Assembly: GCA_963682175.1 (NCBI GenBank)
Contig: OY821775.1
Coordinates: 3,658,001-3,722,000 of the forward strand
DNA: 64,000 bases
Reading direction: 5' to 3'
DNA from: Triglochin maritima
Taxonomy: Eukaryota > Streptophyta > Magnoliopsida > Alismatales > Juncaginaceae
Notes under the pieces: generated by a model
The model's database searches: none
Seen by the model: only the letters and a program-made list of their open reading frames with translations
Told to the model about the DNA's origin: nothing
Made by a program: the position numbers and the translations under genes
Shown here: positions 23,086-36,473 of the stretch, in pieces
Layout of the letters: each line of letters starts with the position of its first letter
How positions within the stretch are numbered: position 1 is the stretch's first letter

Positions 23086-26000
23086 ATTTTATATTCCTTA
23101 TGTAAAATATTCATTCTCAAAAGGGGGAAGTGTGATTGTAACGAGACTACACACTTGGCTTATCCAATAGAGATTAGAGAGGAGCCAAGGTAAAACTTTA
23201 ACAACAAAAGTGACATCTATTGGTTTTGTTTTTGTAGACACCCTTAAGGATCGGCCAAGCTAAATCGTTTCTTCTTATAAAATGAAATAGTTTTTCTTCA
23301 TGTTTTCTTTCACAATTTTTTCAAGTTTTCTTTTCGCGTATGATGACGTGTTAGAATTCAAAAAACAAAACTTTCAAAATAGTATACAAAGTGGAGGTCA
23401 ACAGAAGAGTGTGATTTCCAAATAAGCTAAAAGTAAAATGTATGATTTTAATTTGAAATGCTTGAATCCTGATGTATGATTTTAGAGTACTCACTTCTTG
23501 AATCCTGAGATTTATATTTCATGGATAACGAATGTTATTATTTATTTATTTCTTGCTACAAAAGTTTAGTAGAGTATCAGTATACAATTGACTGATTTAT
23601 TAGCTTGTAAAAGAGTGAAATTTTATTTTAAATCCTAACCCGAATCCAGAAGTAAAACATTCAGATGGATTGACCTTGATGCAGTCACAGACACACAGAA
23701 CAGGTGGACCCACGAATGATATAAACAACTAAGTGGGCCTAAAATGTACACGAGAGATGGTCCCACGTGTGTTCCAGTAACATGTGAAAGTGGGGCCCAT
23801 AGATTGGGATTTTAACAACCCAAGGAAAAGCAAATATGTCAGAATTTTGGAAGGGAATTAGGATTTTAGGCACATGTCGTGTCATTTGTTTCTTCAAATA
23901 TGAAGTTAGTTCAATGGCCGTCCCTGTGAGGTTTTTGTTTTTTTGAGAAATTAAACCAAATAAGTTGAAAATTTCAAAACAAGCATAATCAGACGTCTAT
24001 AAGTCTATTGAAAGTAATCCTCAACAGCCAGCACATGAACTCTGAGATTATGATATTTTTACTACAAATTCGAATTTAGGGTTAGGTTGGAAGATATTTA
24101 CATGGTTGTAAGGAACACAACAGCTTTCAACCACACTTGCCAAAATTATAACCAGTAGTCTAATTACCTACTCAGTGACAAGCTTGATCTTTGTAGACCA
24201 CATACTACAATATAACAAAACTTAAGAGTAGAAATAGTTCAAAGGGTAAATTGTTATTAACCTTATATTTTACGGGGGGAAAATACAATCTACTCTAAGA
24301 ATTAACATGCGATAAGCCGATAACACTATGAGTAGACAATGTTAGAAATTTTGTTGCCATTACAATGTCAGCAAGGTCTAGATGGTTTTATTGTCATAAA
24401 AAATATATATATATTAAGATAGAAGATGTAGTTCAAGATGTTAGTGGTTTGTAAAAAAATGTTGGAGTGGTGACATGAAGAATCCAGATCAAAAATTCAG
24501 ATTTTCGGAAAAGCATGCACCTAACATCTCCCCATCACAATGATACCACTTGTTTCTTCAAAAGAAGAAAACTGTTCCCAAACACTATTCTGGTATTCTA
24601 CTATTCTTAGTGGGTGGAGAATAAATTAGGTTTCAATTGAGAACCGAATTATCAATGGGGATCTCTTTATTAGTTATTGCAATAGGTGTAGTCTTTTTCG
24701 TTTTTGAGTGGAGTTCAATCTCATGTCTAGTTTTAATCATTTCTATCTTACATTTACAAAGTATATGTTCGTCTAGCTAACCTATGACACCCTAAATAGA
24801 GAACCTTATTGGGGTTATTAGTAAGCAATTAGTCAATTAGATAACTTTAGAAGTTTACTTGAGAACTCTACCATCATGTTTTACTTATTGATTTTATTGC
24901 ATTCATATGAGACGAGTGGAGTAATTGACTCAACTTAGAGCATACAATATTAACTGCTAAAGACTTCTGCACGTTTTGTTCTTTCGTCTATCTGCATCTA
25001 AGCCAACAATCTCTCTGCTTCAGCTTTCCATTCGCATTATATCATTCCCACAACAACATCCAATATTATTTTACTTCTTTGTTATTTTGACTTATCTAAT
25101 ATCAATGGCATCATTTCCCCTAGACTAAACTTATGTGATATTATTTGTTTGGTCGAAGGTAACAATCAACTGAATTTTATCAAAGATGTAGTTTTGGAGG
25201 TGTTAAGTGAGGAGAAATGTTGGTCACACACGGACGGTGCCACCTAATAGTGAAGGGTTAGTGGGTCTTCTTGGATTTTTGATTTCTTTGGATTTTGACA
25301 TTAGAATTTCGATGTCTCTCATACTTTGTACATACCTTTTGGATTTCAACTTCCATGTTTTTTTTATATCTTTAGATGTTGCTTCCTAAATATTTTTGGA
25401 TATCAATTATAAGACATGTATATGAGATTTTGTCAAATTAGTCTAATACAAATGTATATATTTAGTCACTTATAGGACTAAATTACATAATCAGACTTCA
25501 AATCATACCAAACAAAGGAACTTAGTCCCAATTTTTTTGGATCGTCTTATAATTTTCGCCATCATGACCTTAATTCCTAGCATTGTCCTTAACAGAACAT
25601 GTAACTACAATCATGTCCTTAAGTAATTGGTTGATTGCTACTTACATAAGAAAATCACCAAAATGGCAACCTAGCCACCTCCGCACTCCTTCAAACTATG
25701 GTTTTTGAAATTCTACTTCAAACTACAATTGCATGTTTGTTTAAAATACTCAATTAAACAATTTTGAACAAAAATGTAGGAAATAAAACCAGCTCATGCC
25801 TTTCCGAAATAATTACAAAGACACCTCCCTCGGCCTATTAAGTAAAAATAATAATATGGAAGCATGATGTCCAACAAGCCATACACGCATGGGTACTTGA
25901 TGAATGATCACAAGAAGGAGCGAGAAAAGCAAACACCACACTTTCAAGACTTGTTATGAAACAAGATATTTATTAAATAAAGGAGTAGTTTAATTAAGTG

Positions 26001-26367
26001 GGAAACAAGATATTAGACAAACAGCTGATAGCATGTTGAAAGATGGGGGCACATCATTTTGTTTTGACTGTTTAGTGGGAGGATCAGAAAACTAATAAAC
26101 TAAAGTTCGTGGGGGGATAAAGGTGGGGGACACAATCACTCCAATTGGACCAAAAGGTTAGGGGAAAGAATCAAATGTTGTAGTGGGGTTTGTGGACAAA
26201 GATTGTGCTTCTGAATTGATTATGACACGGGTTTGAGATGTTTGGTGGTGGACCCTTTGACGATTTTATTTTCTGAATTTCAATCACAAATTCACATTCA
26301 TGGAAAGAAATAAACACCCTGACACGCTATAAATTATGGAAAACGATCAGTTGATAAGTGAGATATA

Positions 26368-26935
26368 ATTTGGGTGGCAATTTGAGTCATAATACGATAA
26401 CCACAACACAAACCTGGCATGGAAAATATGGGTTTGTATTTGGCATAACAGTTTTGAGTCATAATTGGGTTTACATGATTAACATGATAATTAATTGAGT
26501 GAGTTTGAGTTTAGCACATGTAACCCGTGTCAACCCCATTTATAACTATCTATATAATACGTATATGTATTTATAATATTATATATAGTTACAAAATTAG
26601 TAAGAATAACTATACTTTTCATCTTTTGTTGATATATTTTAATCAACAATCAACAACAAATTGCATAACTATTTATGGTAATTTTCGTAATCTCATAAAA
26701 AACAAAATGCAATTGTTATTGAGTTTTATCATCAATAAAGGTTATATAGATAAAAATAAATCGGTACATGAACACAATCTATTTAATAAATGGGTTAGAT
26801 GTGTCGGGTATTGGGTTTATCTTTTCAACCCATATAATAAATGGGTCGTATTTGGATTTGAGTAAATCGAGTTGAGTTAATGAGTTTGACATGAACATGA
26901 CACGGTTACTTAAGGTAATCCGTATTGACTCCCTA
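26368..26935. mobile_element. Degenerate hAT-like MITE (tentative)
   Basis: The left part (GGTGGCAATTTGAGTCATAA) and interior strings such as AAATGGGTTAGATGTGTCGG and GACATGAACATGACACGG resemble the family of the MITE at 44562-45203. Ends are not clearly defined and no target duplication was found. Confidence 0.3.
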
Positions 26936-27032
26936 ATTGTAATATAATTTTGTTAATAACAATGAGTAACCTGAATCTTAAATTAATTAATAAGATTAGT
27001 TAATGTTCTTTACTTTAAAGACTCGTAGCACT

Positions 27033-27114
27033 GTCGATATGTCCGAGTGGTTAAGGAGACAGACTCGAAATCTGTTGGGCTTTGCCTGCGCAGGTTCGAA
27101 TCCTGCTGTCGACG
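27033..27114 (+). tRNA. tRNA-Ser (anticodon CGA)
   Basis: An 82-base class II cloverleaf: acceptor arms GTCGATA and TGTCGAC pair, the anticodon stem is ACAGA/TCTGT with loop CTCGAAA (anticodon CGA), a long variable arm follows, and the T arm is GCAGGTTCGAATCCTGC. No intron. A T-rich Pol III terminator begins near 27128. Reads UCG serine codons; cytosolic nuclear type. Confidence 0.95.
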
Positions 27115-27127
27115 CGAAAAGCTTTCT

Positions 27128-27138
27128 ATTTTTTTTAA
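27128..27138 (+). terminator. Pol III T-run terminator of tRNA-Ser
   Basis: A run of eight or more T residues about 15 bases after the mature 3' end. Confidence 0.7.
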
Positions 27139-28524
27139 ATATTTGTGTTTTTATGATTTTATATAGACAAGAGTTAAGAGCTCCAGTATCTGATCTGATT
27201 GCAATTCTCCCTCAATTGAACCCACAGACCACTTTCATGGAATTTGCAATGAAGTGCATGTGTTGCTTTTTTATATTATTTAGTGAGTGTTATTTATCCT
27301 GGGAACTTGAGTGCGTAAGGGTTATCACTTACCATTATTCATGTAAAAGGCTATTAGTTGTGAAGTTAATAATAGTAATTGGTGAAGTGTTTGAGGTGAC
27401 TATATTAAGAAGACGAGTTGTTCTGCAGACACTACTATTGCAATATTTTATATCGATTTTAGAAAAACCAAAATAAATATTAAAATTAAATTCGAAGCTA
27501 CTATCTTCTTCATTTGCTACGTGAAACTACACCCTAGCTTGCTGGCCACCTTATCCATACATCCATCCTTCCACAATTCAATTGAAGGTATCATTCATTC
27601 ATTTTACCACAAAGATATAAAAAGTCCACAGTTTACCTCCAACGATCAACAAAACAAATATTTTTTTCACAAGTTAATTTTGAGTAAAATGTGTTTGAAT
27701 GCTTTTTTTAATTTATGTTGGTGGCTTATAAACGTCACATATAAACCTTAACACACATAATAGGATAGTGATTGACTCTCCGGTCTTCACGTTGTTTCTT
27801 CTTTAATTTTTTTTTTTGTGAATTACTATTTGTCGTCCCATTTTTACTTAAATTGTCTATTTCAATTATTCATTTGTCCTTCATAATTCATTTAATACTT
27901 ATTATGTCCCATAAAATAAATAAAAAATCGGAACGTCTAGGTAAGACGCCTCCACCACGGTGCTTTGAGAACAGTAAAAAAATTGCATCCAAACATGGAA
28001 GTTGAGAATCCAGCTCCCATCACAGATTTCAAGACACTAATTTGTATTGCATGGAAAAACTGTGGAGGAGGGAGTTTCTGGCATCTTCTCAACTTGTTGG
28101 ATTTTTGTATTTTTAGCATATACATGCATACGTTTTTATTTAATCAAAGTGTGAGGGTAATTTAGGAATTTTTTTCAACAATACATCAGTACATCACTAA
28201 CTCCTAAATTTTTTCTATCCATCCAAACAACTCCAAATCTCTGTGAAAAAAGCTACTTCTGGATTCACATTCTTAGAAACAGATTTCCCACCAGATGTTT
28301 ATATCTAGAAACTCCATCCAAACGCAACCCAACAAGTTCCCGTCAAAAGAAAACTTCCAACCGACATCCAAATTCACTAAACCTCAGGACGAAACCGACA
28401 AAACCCCTACCCATTCCCAAATTATATTCCACCAAAGGTCCAAACCAAAGCCCCAAATCCAAACCCGCCAAACCAATCGACTCTCCCGACCTCCCCAAAC
28501 CCTAGAAACCCTAACCCTAGTCCA
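27139..28524. other. Intergenic, ending in the eIF2 alpha promoter and 5' UTR
   Basis: AT-rich with no gene. The last 150 bases become C- and A-rich, as expected for the 5' leader of the plus-strand gene at 28525. Confidence 0.5.
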
Positions 28525-31500
28525 ATGTCGTCGAAGCCGAACCTGGAGTGCCGGATGTACGAGTCGCGCTACCCGGAGGTGGACATGGCGGTGATGATCC
28601 AAGTCAAGACCATCGCCGACATGGGCGCCTACGTCATCCTCCTCGAGTACAACAACATCGAGGGCATGATCCTCTTCTCCGAGCTCTCCCGCCGCCGGAT
28701 CCGGTCGGTGAGTAGTCTGATCAAGGTGGGAAGGCAGGAGCCGGTGATGGTACTCAGGGTCGACAAGGAGAAGGGGTACATCGACCTCAGCAAGCGGAGG
28801 GTGTCGGAAGAGGATATTGCGGCGTGCGATGAGAGGTACAACAAGAGCAAGTTGGTCCACTCGATTATGCGGCATGTGGCCGAGACCATGGGGCTCGATC
28901 TTGAGGTGCGTGGGATTTGCGATTAAAGTTGGGAGCTTTTTAGGGTTCGGGAGGTTATGGTGGGGTCTGGAATACAAGATGTTGGTTGATTAGGCTAATT
29001 TGGCGTTTGTGGTGCTGTATGTGTTGGTTTATTAGGGTTTATGTGGGTTTGGTGTTGAAACTTTGGACATTATCTTTGTAGAAGAAGATTTATAGGGTTT
29101 AGATTGTTTGGTTATAAAGTTATGAACTTTTTTCAGTAGTGGGTGTTTTAGTGACGTTTTGAGATTCAAGGCATTGATTGATTTCAGTAGTAGGGTTCGG
29201 GAAGTTGCAGTTTTTTATTCAATAGGGGGTACTTTGTGTGGTTTTAAAATTGAAGACGTTGATTATTTTTGCCAATCTGCCCTTTGTGAGGTTCATTTTC
29301 TTTTGGGTTTGTTGTTGAAATTTTGTTGGAGTAATTGCTATTTCGTAAAAGAATATTTATTGGGTTTGGTCTGGTCTGCTTTAATTTTCATAGTGGAAGT
29401 TCTAACGATGTCATAAAACTCAAGACATTGATTACTTCTGCCTTTGTGACATTTGTTTGTATGCATTTTTTCTGTAAGGTCTTGTGTAGGTTTTCTGGGA
29501 AATCTGTCAACCTAGTTTCAAACCTTTTGTGATCTTTGTAATAAATGGTGTTTGTGATAAACCGTCGCCTTTGGTTCAGTTAATTTTGTTTCTGTTGTGC
29601 CCTTTATGTTTTATTTTTACAGACAAGTTGCACTGGTAACTGATTCTTTGTGCGGTACATATGATGCTCTCTAAATCCATACCCTTCATCAATCATCTTT
29701 ATTGACGATTAGATTTGTCCTACTTTGTTGTTGTATTCAGGATTGATGGCTTCAAATTTACTTATGAGATGCAATTCAAAAGAATAATGTCAATACATTT
29801 GATTTTGCGATAATATTACTCCTACTTTGTTCTACTTAGGATCAGATTGATGAATTGTTTATGCATGCTAGAGAAAACCTTCTTTATCTTTTTTATTAAT
29901 TATGTCTAGTGTTGTAGGATTCTTCCCACCCTAAGGATATGCTGGTAATACGCAGAATGATGTTTGTGTAGGTTTGATGAATTCGTTTTGTCCTTGTTAT
30001 GTTTCCTTGACTGGGGGTCTAATGTTCTGGATGAATCAATCTTCCTTTTGCAAGTCTCTTTCTCTAACAATACTATGTTTTGACAGGATCTGTATATTCA
30101 TGTTGGCTGGCCTCTCTATCGCAAATATGGCCATGCATTCGAGGTAAATTGTCTTTACAGTTCATCTTGATTTTTTTGGGGGGTTGAGTATGACTTTTTT
30201 GCCAATATGTTATGGGTTTGGCTTCTATGCAGGCTTTCAAGTTGGTGGTTGCAGATCCAGATTCAATACTTGACCCTCTTACACGCGAAATTAAGGAAGT
30301 TGGTCCAGACGGGCAAGAAGTATTTCCAACTTCAAATACTCATTTTCCTAATTATTCATTTTATTTCATGCCTAATATCTCCAGTATTTTGCAGGTAACT
30401 AAGGTTCTCCCTGCAATATCACCGGAGGTGAAAGATGCCCTTGTTAAAAATATTAGGAGGAGAATGACACCTCAGCCTCTAAAGATTCGAGCGGACATTG
30501 AAATGAAATGCTTTCAGTTTGACGGTGTTCTTCACATCAAGGTCTTGTCTCATTGTTTTTTTTCCAGGTCCTCAAGGTGTTTGAATAAATGTCATATTTA
30601 ATTCTTCAGAGATCTGATACCTTAATTTCTGAAACTACAGGACGCAATGCGGCAAGCAGAAGCAGCTGGTAACGATGATTGTCCGGTCAAAATTAAATTG
30701 GTTGCTCCTCCTCTATATGTTCTTACCACTCAAACTCTTGATAAGGTACTTGTTTGTTACCTCCTCGAACTTGGAAATTGCACGGGCAGAGTCTGACCTG
30801 TTGATATCTTATTTTTTAAAAGGATTTAGTCATGATTAATGAGGCACTTGCCTCAGTTCCTCTGGGGGATCCCCCTCACTCCACTTGTCATTACCTTGAA
30901 CCCTTATAGCCTTTAGTGCCTTTAAAGTCCCCGTGACATCAATATAATCATATAATAATTGCCGTGTTTCTTTTATTGGTTAAGAACTAGAAAGTGAACA
31001 TCTAGACCCTGACGAATGTGTAACGGATTAGTAGATTTAGGCAAACCAATAACTTCATCAGCCATCAACCATTAAAAATAAACATTTAACATTTTTGCCC
31101 TTCCTTTGTGTATTCTATTAGTAGATTTGAAAAACAATCACTTGAGGGGCACCTTTTTTGTTGTTTGTCTGATGGCTTGTTAGCAGTGAATTTTGGTGCC
31201 ATGATGTGATTAGAACTAGCTCATTGAATAACTAGATTCTCACACTACAGATGGAAATATAAAAAATTAAAATCTGACAAGTAAAGGATGTTGAGGTGCT
31301 ATATAAATATAAAATGACACCGAAGTTTCTCTCTGCTATTGATGTTGAGGAAGATCATGTAGCACCATTATGTGGCAGTTGTACAAATTTCTGTGAAGTA
31401 ATGCTTGATGAATTTTTTACTTTCGATATTGCATTTCCATTAGCTGATGGGCTAATTTATTAATGACAAAAGATGCACCTTCTTCCTGGTTTTGCTGGTT

Positions 31501-32257
31501 CCTTTGCTGCAAATTCTGACTTGCTTGACGCTGTTATGTTACTGATTACAGGAACAAGGTATTACAGTCTTAAATAAGGCAGTTGAAGCTTGTACCGAAG
31601 CAATAGAAAAACATGCCGGCAAACTTTTGCTTAAGGAGGCGCCTCGAGCTGTAAGTCCAACTTCTTTATTTTTTTCAGTAACCCCTTGTCCTTGCTTTCA
31701 GTGTGAACCAGAATTGAATTCAGTTGGAGTTGTGCGCTATTAACTTTGACTTGGCTCGATAGTTCGACTCGAACTTGACTCAAAAAACGTTTGATTCTGG
31801 TTTAACTTGAAAATAAAGGAATTTGATGAAAAACAAAAAATTCTTCAAACTTGGTTCTGTAAATGAGCCTCTCGATTTCGAAAAAAATCGAGGTTCGGTT
31901 CGATAGTTCGTTTGAATTTTTTATTGTTTTGTTTATAATTATTTTTTTGTATTTAGTAATAATATAAGATAATACTTATGACTTGAAATTTTGTTCGGCT
32001 CGTTTACACCCATAGTTGGGCCTAATTGTCTTACTATATGAGATTTTTACTGATTATAGTGCTCGATGGACATGTTCTTGACTTAAACTTTGTAATCGTA
32101 GGTGAGCGAGAAGGATGACAAGCTGCTTACGGAACACATGGCTAAACTGCAGTCTGCCAACGAGGAAGTCAGTGGCGATGAAGATTCACAGGAGGAAGAA
32201 GATACGGGAATGGGTGATGTAGATTTTGAGAACTCAACCCCCGGTGTCACAGAGTAG
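28525..32257 (+). CDS. Eukaryotic translation initiation factor 2, subunit alpha
   Basis: Regulatory subunit of eIF2, which brings initiator tRNA to the 40S ribosome; GCN2 phosphorylates it under stress. Seven exons, all phase 0: 28525-28905, 30087-30143, 30233-30319, 30395-30541, 30641-30745, 31552-31650, 32102-32257 (343 residues, normal length). The N-terminal S1/OB domain contains [14 protein letters not shown]; the second Ser of SELS (residue 55 counting Met) is the family's phosphorylation site. The helical and C-terminal alpha/beta domains follow ([59 protein letters not shown]). The acidic tail [17 protein letters not shown] has CK2-type sites. Exon 1 is strikingly GC-rich compared with its AT-rich surroundings. 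No lesions seen. Confidence 0.97.
31720..32015. repeat. Degenerate repeat in eIF2 alpha intron 6
   Basis: Contains GGCTCGATAGTTCGACTCGA, an inverted CGATTTCGAAAAAAATCGAG hairpin at about 31875, and ends near TCGTTTACACCCATAG. It resembles a decayed MITE with TTTACACCC ends, but no clean inverted ends are visible. Confidence 0.35.
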
Positions 32258-33171
32258 TCAGGCGAAAAAACATCCCCATTTAGAAACAAAAAAATCTTGA
32301 TCCCCTGAGTTCAGTAGAAAAGTCAGGCTTTTGTCCATGTCAAATTTACATTTCCATATGTTTCGTGCTTGCAGACTGTCTGCGGAAGATCCATCCAACA
32401 ATGGAGTTTTGGTGGAGCTTAAGTTTTGGTGGTTATTTCGATTGAAGAATTGTCGTTTCCAAATCCTTTTGCTAATTACTTCCAAGTATTTTTATTATAA
32501 CGATTATGTCCTGCTCGTCATATTCGTTTCCGGAGTAAAATCTCCTTGCCATTGATATTTTCCAACACAAGTAATTTAGCACGGTTCGCCAACTTTTTTT
32601 TATCTACGCTGTGTTGGGAAAATAGTTCCTCGTAAAATACGAAAGATATGTGCAGCATTCTGTGGTATACTTTCTCACTTTTATATAGTAGTTTTCAAGT
32701 TTCGACTAAATTTTAATGTTTTATATTAATGAACATGGTATTGCTGTATTGCATATGATTATTTGGTGTGCAAGATATAACACGTAGTTTAGAAATGGCA
32801 AAATTCCAACATTCTCCACCATAAGTAGTTGGAAAGCAATGAACCGCTATTAGTGGTAACCATTATTAATGACTAATCATAAGTTTGCCACGTAATATGC
32901 ATGAAGTTCCTCGACTTAGAAAGGAATATTAACTTGGTAAGAAGTCTATTTCAAAGGTGCTGCTGATACATTGACACCTCGCATCACGAACACTTGCCAA
33001 GTGACCTGTCAAAAGAATGGTGATTTGTGAATTTTTTAATCCTTAACCATTTGATTCCCGACAGAGGAAATAATTTGTTTCCATACAAAGTGAATTTTCA
33101 GTAAATTACTCTACACGCTAGACAAACTTTAATACGACTTGTGTCAGGTTCGGACACATTCTGGACACACT

Positions 33172-33245
33172 TTGGAAACAAATGGACACAATCTTGAACA
33201 CAAGTTACTTTAGAGTTTGTTCAAATGTATCCAGAGTGTGTCCAA
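33172..33245. repeat. Imperfect inverted repeat (hairpin)
   Basis: Arms TGGACACACTTTGGAAAC and GTATCCAGAGTGTGTCCA match at 16 of 18 positions with a spacer of about 37 bases. Confidence 0.6.
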
Positions 33246-33593
33246 TAGTCAGTCCACAGAGCACGAGTCATTAAAAAAAGAAATCATTCATAACTTTTTA
33301 ACACAAAAATTGTAGACAGAAAACACTTGACATATAAACACATACCAATCATAAGTCTTGCTGGGCACACATACCAATTAAATTTTCAGTTCAAATAAAT
33401 ATATATCATTCCTAACTCTTGAAAATAATAATTTAAAAAATGAACAGAGAAACAAAATTACAATTCATAACTTGTAAATTTTTTATACTCTCAAATCCAA
33501 ATCATAATAGTCTAGATTTTCATGCCGAGGATTAGTCGATATTTTTCAATTCATATTGTTTGTCTTCTCTTTCTAAACATTAGTTGTGTCATT

Positions 33594-33611
33594 GGGGGGG
33601 GGGGGGGGGGG
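33594..33611. repeat. 18-base poly-G tract
   Basis: An uninterrupted G homopolymer, exceptional in this AT-rich region. Length in the assembly may be inexact. Confidence 0.9.
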
Positions 33612-34106
33612 ATGTTCTGAATTGAAATTTAAGAATTGATGTAATCCAAGTACTTGATCACCATTCAGTAATGAAATTTGAGAGTTGATGATTCAGAATT
33701 CTTGAGCATCCGATTTCTCCACATAATTGAGTACCACGAGTATGTTCTCTTTTAACTTGAGTCTGTTCACACATCCATAAGCCCAAACCTCCCACATCCA
33801 TACCACTCCCCAAAGCCCCCTCAACCATCTCACTATCTACGAGCTCACAACCACCCGTTCTCGTTCTCCCTATCCTCCCATATACATCATCGTCTACAAC
33901 AACTACAACTCTCGAAGACGCCCTCCCGAGTTTGATTTCGTCGTCGAGGGAACACTCGTATTAGCTTGGAGACGACCTTGCCTTGGAGACTCCGCCAGTG
34001 TTAGGATAAGGAAGATAGAATAATATAGTTTGGGGAGAGGGAAGAGAAAGGAGGGACGATTGATGATAAATTGGAAGTACTTAAACCTACGTTTGGAATT
34101 GAATTG

Positions 34107-34560
34107 ACACATAAATTTTTATGCCATCCACACGCGTGATAAATCTTAAAATAATTGTTTATAAGTTCAACAACCACATCCACGTCCAACAATCATTTTG
34201 CTTATTTTAATAACAGGAAAGTACATCGTGTAATCGATTACTACTTTACGAGTCTCAGTGTGAAGCCAATTATTGTATAGATAGGACCTCTAGGATTTGT
34301 ATATGTCCAACTGATAATAATTGACATGCATCGACGCATAAATCATTATGCCATTGACGCGTGTGATAAATATTAAAATAATTGTTTATAAGTTCAACAT
34401 CAACAACCACATCCGCGTCCAACAATCATTTTCCTTATTTTAATAACATGGAAGTACCTTGTGCAATTGATTAATACTTTACGAGTGGGTGTGAAGCCAA
34501 TTATTGTATAGATAGGACCTATAGGATTTGTATAGGTCCAACCAATTAACGATTGACATG
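34107..34560. repeat. Tandem duplication, two ~225-bp units
   Basis: Unit 1 (34107-34328) and unit 2 (34330-34560) share GACRCATAAAT, TTAAAATAATTGTTTATAAG, CCAACAATCATTTT and GTGAAGCCAATTATTGTATA in the same order. Divergence is moderate, so the duplication is old. Confidence 0.85.
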
Positions 34561-34829
34561 TGGTAAATATAATTTTTGAATGCTTAGGTGGTTTTGCACT
34601 TTGCTCCCCATAAAGCTACATTAGTGTTCAGTTCTATAAATGAACTTACAACATTTTATATGTTCCACTTCTATGTTTTGTGTATGTGCTAGAAATTAAC
34701 ACCTAAACAAGGTTGATATAATGCTTACTTTTACAAAAAATTATCAATACTAATGTCACTATTTCACATAATTTTATTATCAAATATTTTCATGAACTTT
34801 TACTTAAAGGTGAATTGCTTGGGTGTCAC

Positions 34830-35275
34830 TAATAACCATTGAAACATAGAGAGTTTCAATTGTGAGCTTGAGTCGAAGGTGTAGGAAACAACGAAGACTT
34901 GGTGGTTTTGTTAGAATGTCAGCCAATTGATATGTGCTAGAGACGAAACACACTTGTATTTGTTTGGAAGAGACCTAATTACGAACAAAGTGAAAATCAA
35001 TTTGCGACATGCTCCATTCAGACATGAAATCGGGGGTTGGAAGCCAGATAATGTTGCTCTGAGGTTGTCACACCAAAGGATTCGTGTGGACGGAAAAGGT
35101 AGGCCGAGTTCATTCAGAAGGTTGTGGATCCACAAAACTTCTGCAAAAACCTGAGAAATACCACGATATTCTACTTCAGTTGATGATTTGACCACCGTTG
35201 TCTGTTTCTTTGATCGCCACAAGATTAAATTGTTGCCCATAAAGATGCAGTAGTCGGTGATTGATCTTCTATCAT
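34830..35275 (-). pseudogene. Copia retrotransposon RNase H fragment
   Basis: Reads GNNLILWRSKKQTTVVKSST then EYRGISQVFAEVLWIHNLL and LWCDNL, the conserved RNase H end of Copia pol, with frame changes after that. Further C-terminal similarity appears in another frame. No LTR is recognisable next to it. Confidence 0.8.
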
Positions 35276-36160
35276 CTTGATCAACAAATGTAAAAAGTTC
35301 CGATTGTTTAGATCTTAGATTTAATATCCGCTAACGTATGTACACAAGATCATCCATTTGAAACTACCACAACTGCATGACACCACCACGTACGTTCATG
35401 GCCGACCAAAACTAATATCTTTTATTCAAACAAGTTTGACAAAATAACGTCAATATACATACATTAAAAAAATCCATCAAGCCACATTTAATTTGCGGAA
35501 ACATGAAAATCACCAATTTGTTCGCTTCAAAATCAAACCATGTAACAAAAAACATAGAAACATGCCTCGTATTGTTTGTCTTAGCTCATGATTTTTTATA
35601 TTATTATGAATATTAAAAAAATAAGCATGTAAATGAACAAAACAAAATCCTATTCACTTATGAGTTAGGACTGCAGAAGTAAACAACGGGAATTTTTTTT
35701 TGGCCAACACAGACACAAATGCCTGGAAATATTCTGGTCAAAGAAAAACTTTTTTCTTTCCCGTATATTTCCCTCTGCACAAACCAAACCGCCCTGCCCC
35801 CTGGAGAAATATTTCTATGTGTACATATATCAACACTAGGTAATATTTTTCTTTCTTAAATTTGAGACAAACACCTTGAATTTATTTAGTCGATTGAAAC
35901 GTAAATTCCTTTCGAGCTTATTCAGATGTACAAACCCACCGGCCACCGTTAGTTAAGTTTGCTCTCGGAAGAAACACAACATTAGTTAAAGTTGATTTGA
36001 ATCAAAAGTTCAGTGCCCCCATTATTATTTAATTTGGAACACCTAAGAAACATCTAGAAGTCAATAACTACAGCACATCTTTCTACCTTCATTTCACTTC
36101 CTCTAATTTGGACCTTACGAGACTACATTTGCCTAGGGTTTAGTGGAGTGACACCAATCC
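35276..36160. other. AT-rich intergenic
   Basis: No gene, repeat array or element end was recognised in this stretch. Confidence 0.5.
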
Positions 36161-36473
36161 ATCATTTGCCCGGGCGCCCAAGGGAGGGGGACACGTGTCC
36201 CCATCCCATTGGTTAATTTTTTAAAAAATTTATTTATTGGATGTTTTGTTATTAATGGATTATGTATTTGTTATAAATGTGAGGTAATAATTTTTTGTAA
36301 GTGATTAAAATTAAGAAATTTCTAGAACCAACAATTTCAACTTAAATAGAAAAAAATATTAATACAACAATACCATAAGAATAATACATTAATAATACTA
36401 AAATACGAAATACAACCAACCACATGAAACATAAAGGGAAATACAAACCATACGAAATACGGACAACAATAAA

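Larger units (their letters stand above)
22327..27032. other. Long intergenic region upstream of Aux/IAA
   Basis: No gene model is supportable over about 4.7 kb. It contains the Aux/IAA promoter, a degenerate duplication at 22556-23085, and a degenerate MITE-like stretch at about 26368-26935. The remainder is AT-rich without recognisable coding or repeat structure. Confidence 0.5.
32258..34106. other. eIF2 alpha 3' flank and intergenic region
   Basis: The first ~400 bases are probable 3' UTR. The rest is AT-rich with an 18-base G homopolymer at 33594-33611 and an imperfect inverted repeat at 33172-33245. No gene is supportable. Confidence 0.5.

Noticed and set aside
28384..28977. 197-codon open frame on the minus strand over eIF2 alpha exon 1
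   Set aside because: It mirrors the GC-rich coding exon, has no family resemblance and contradicts the firmly identified plus-strand gene.
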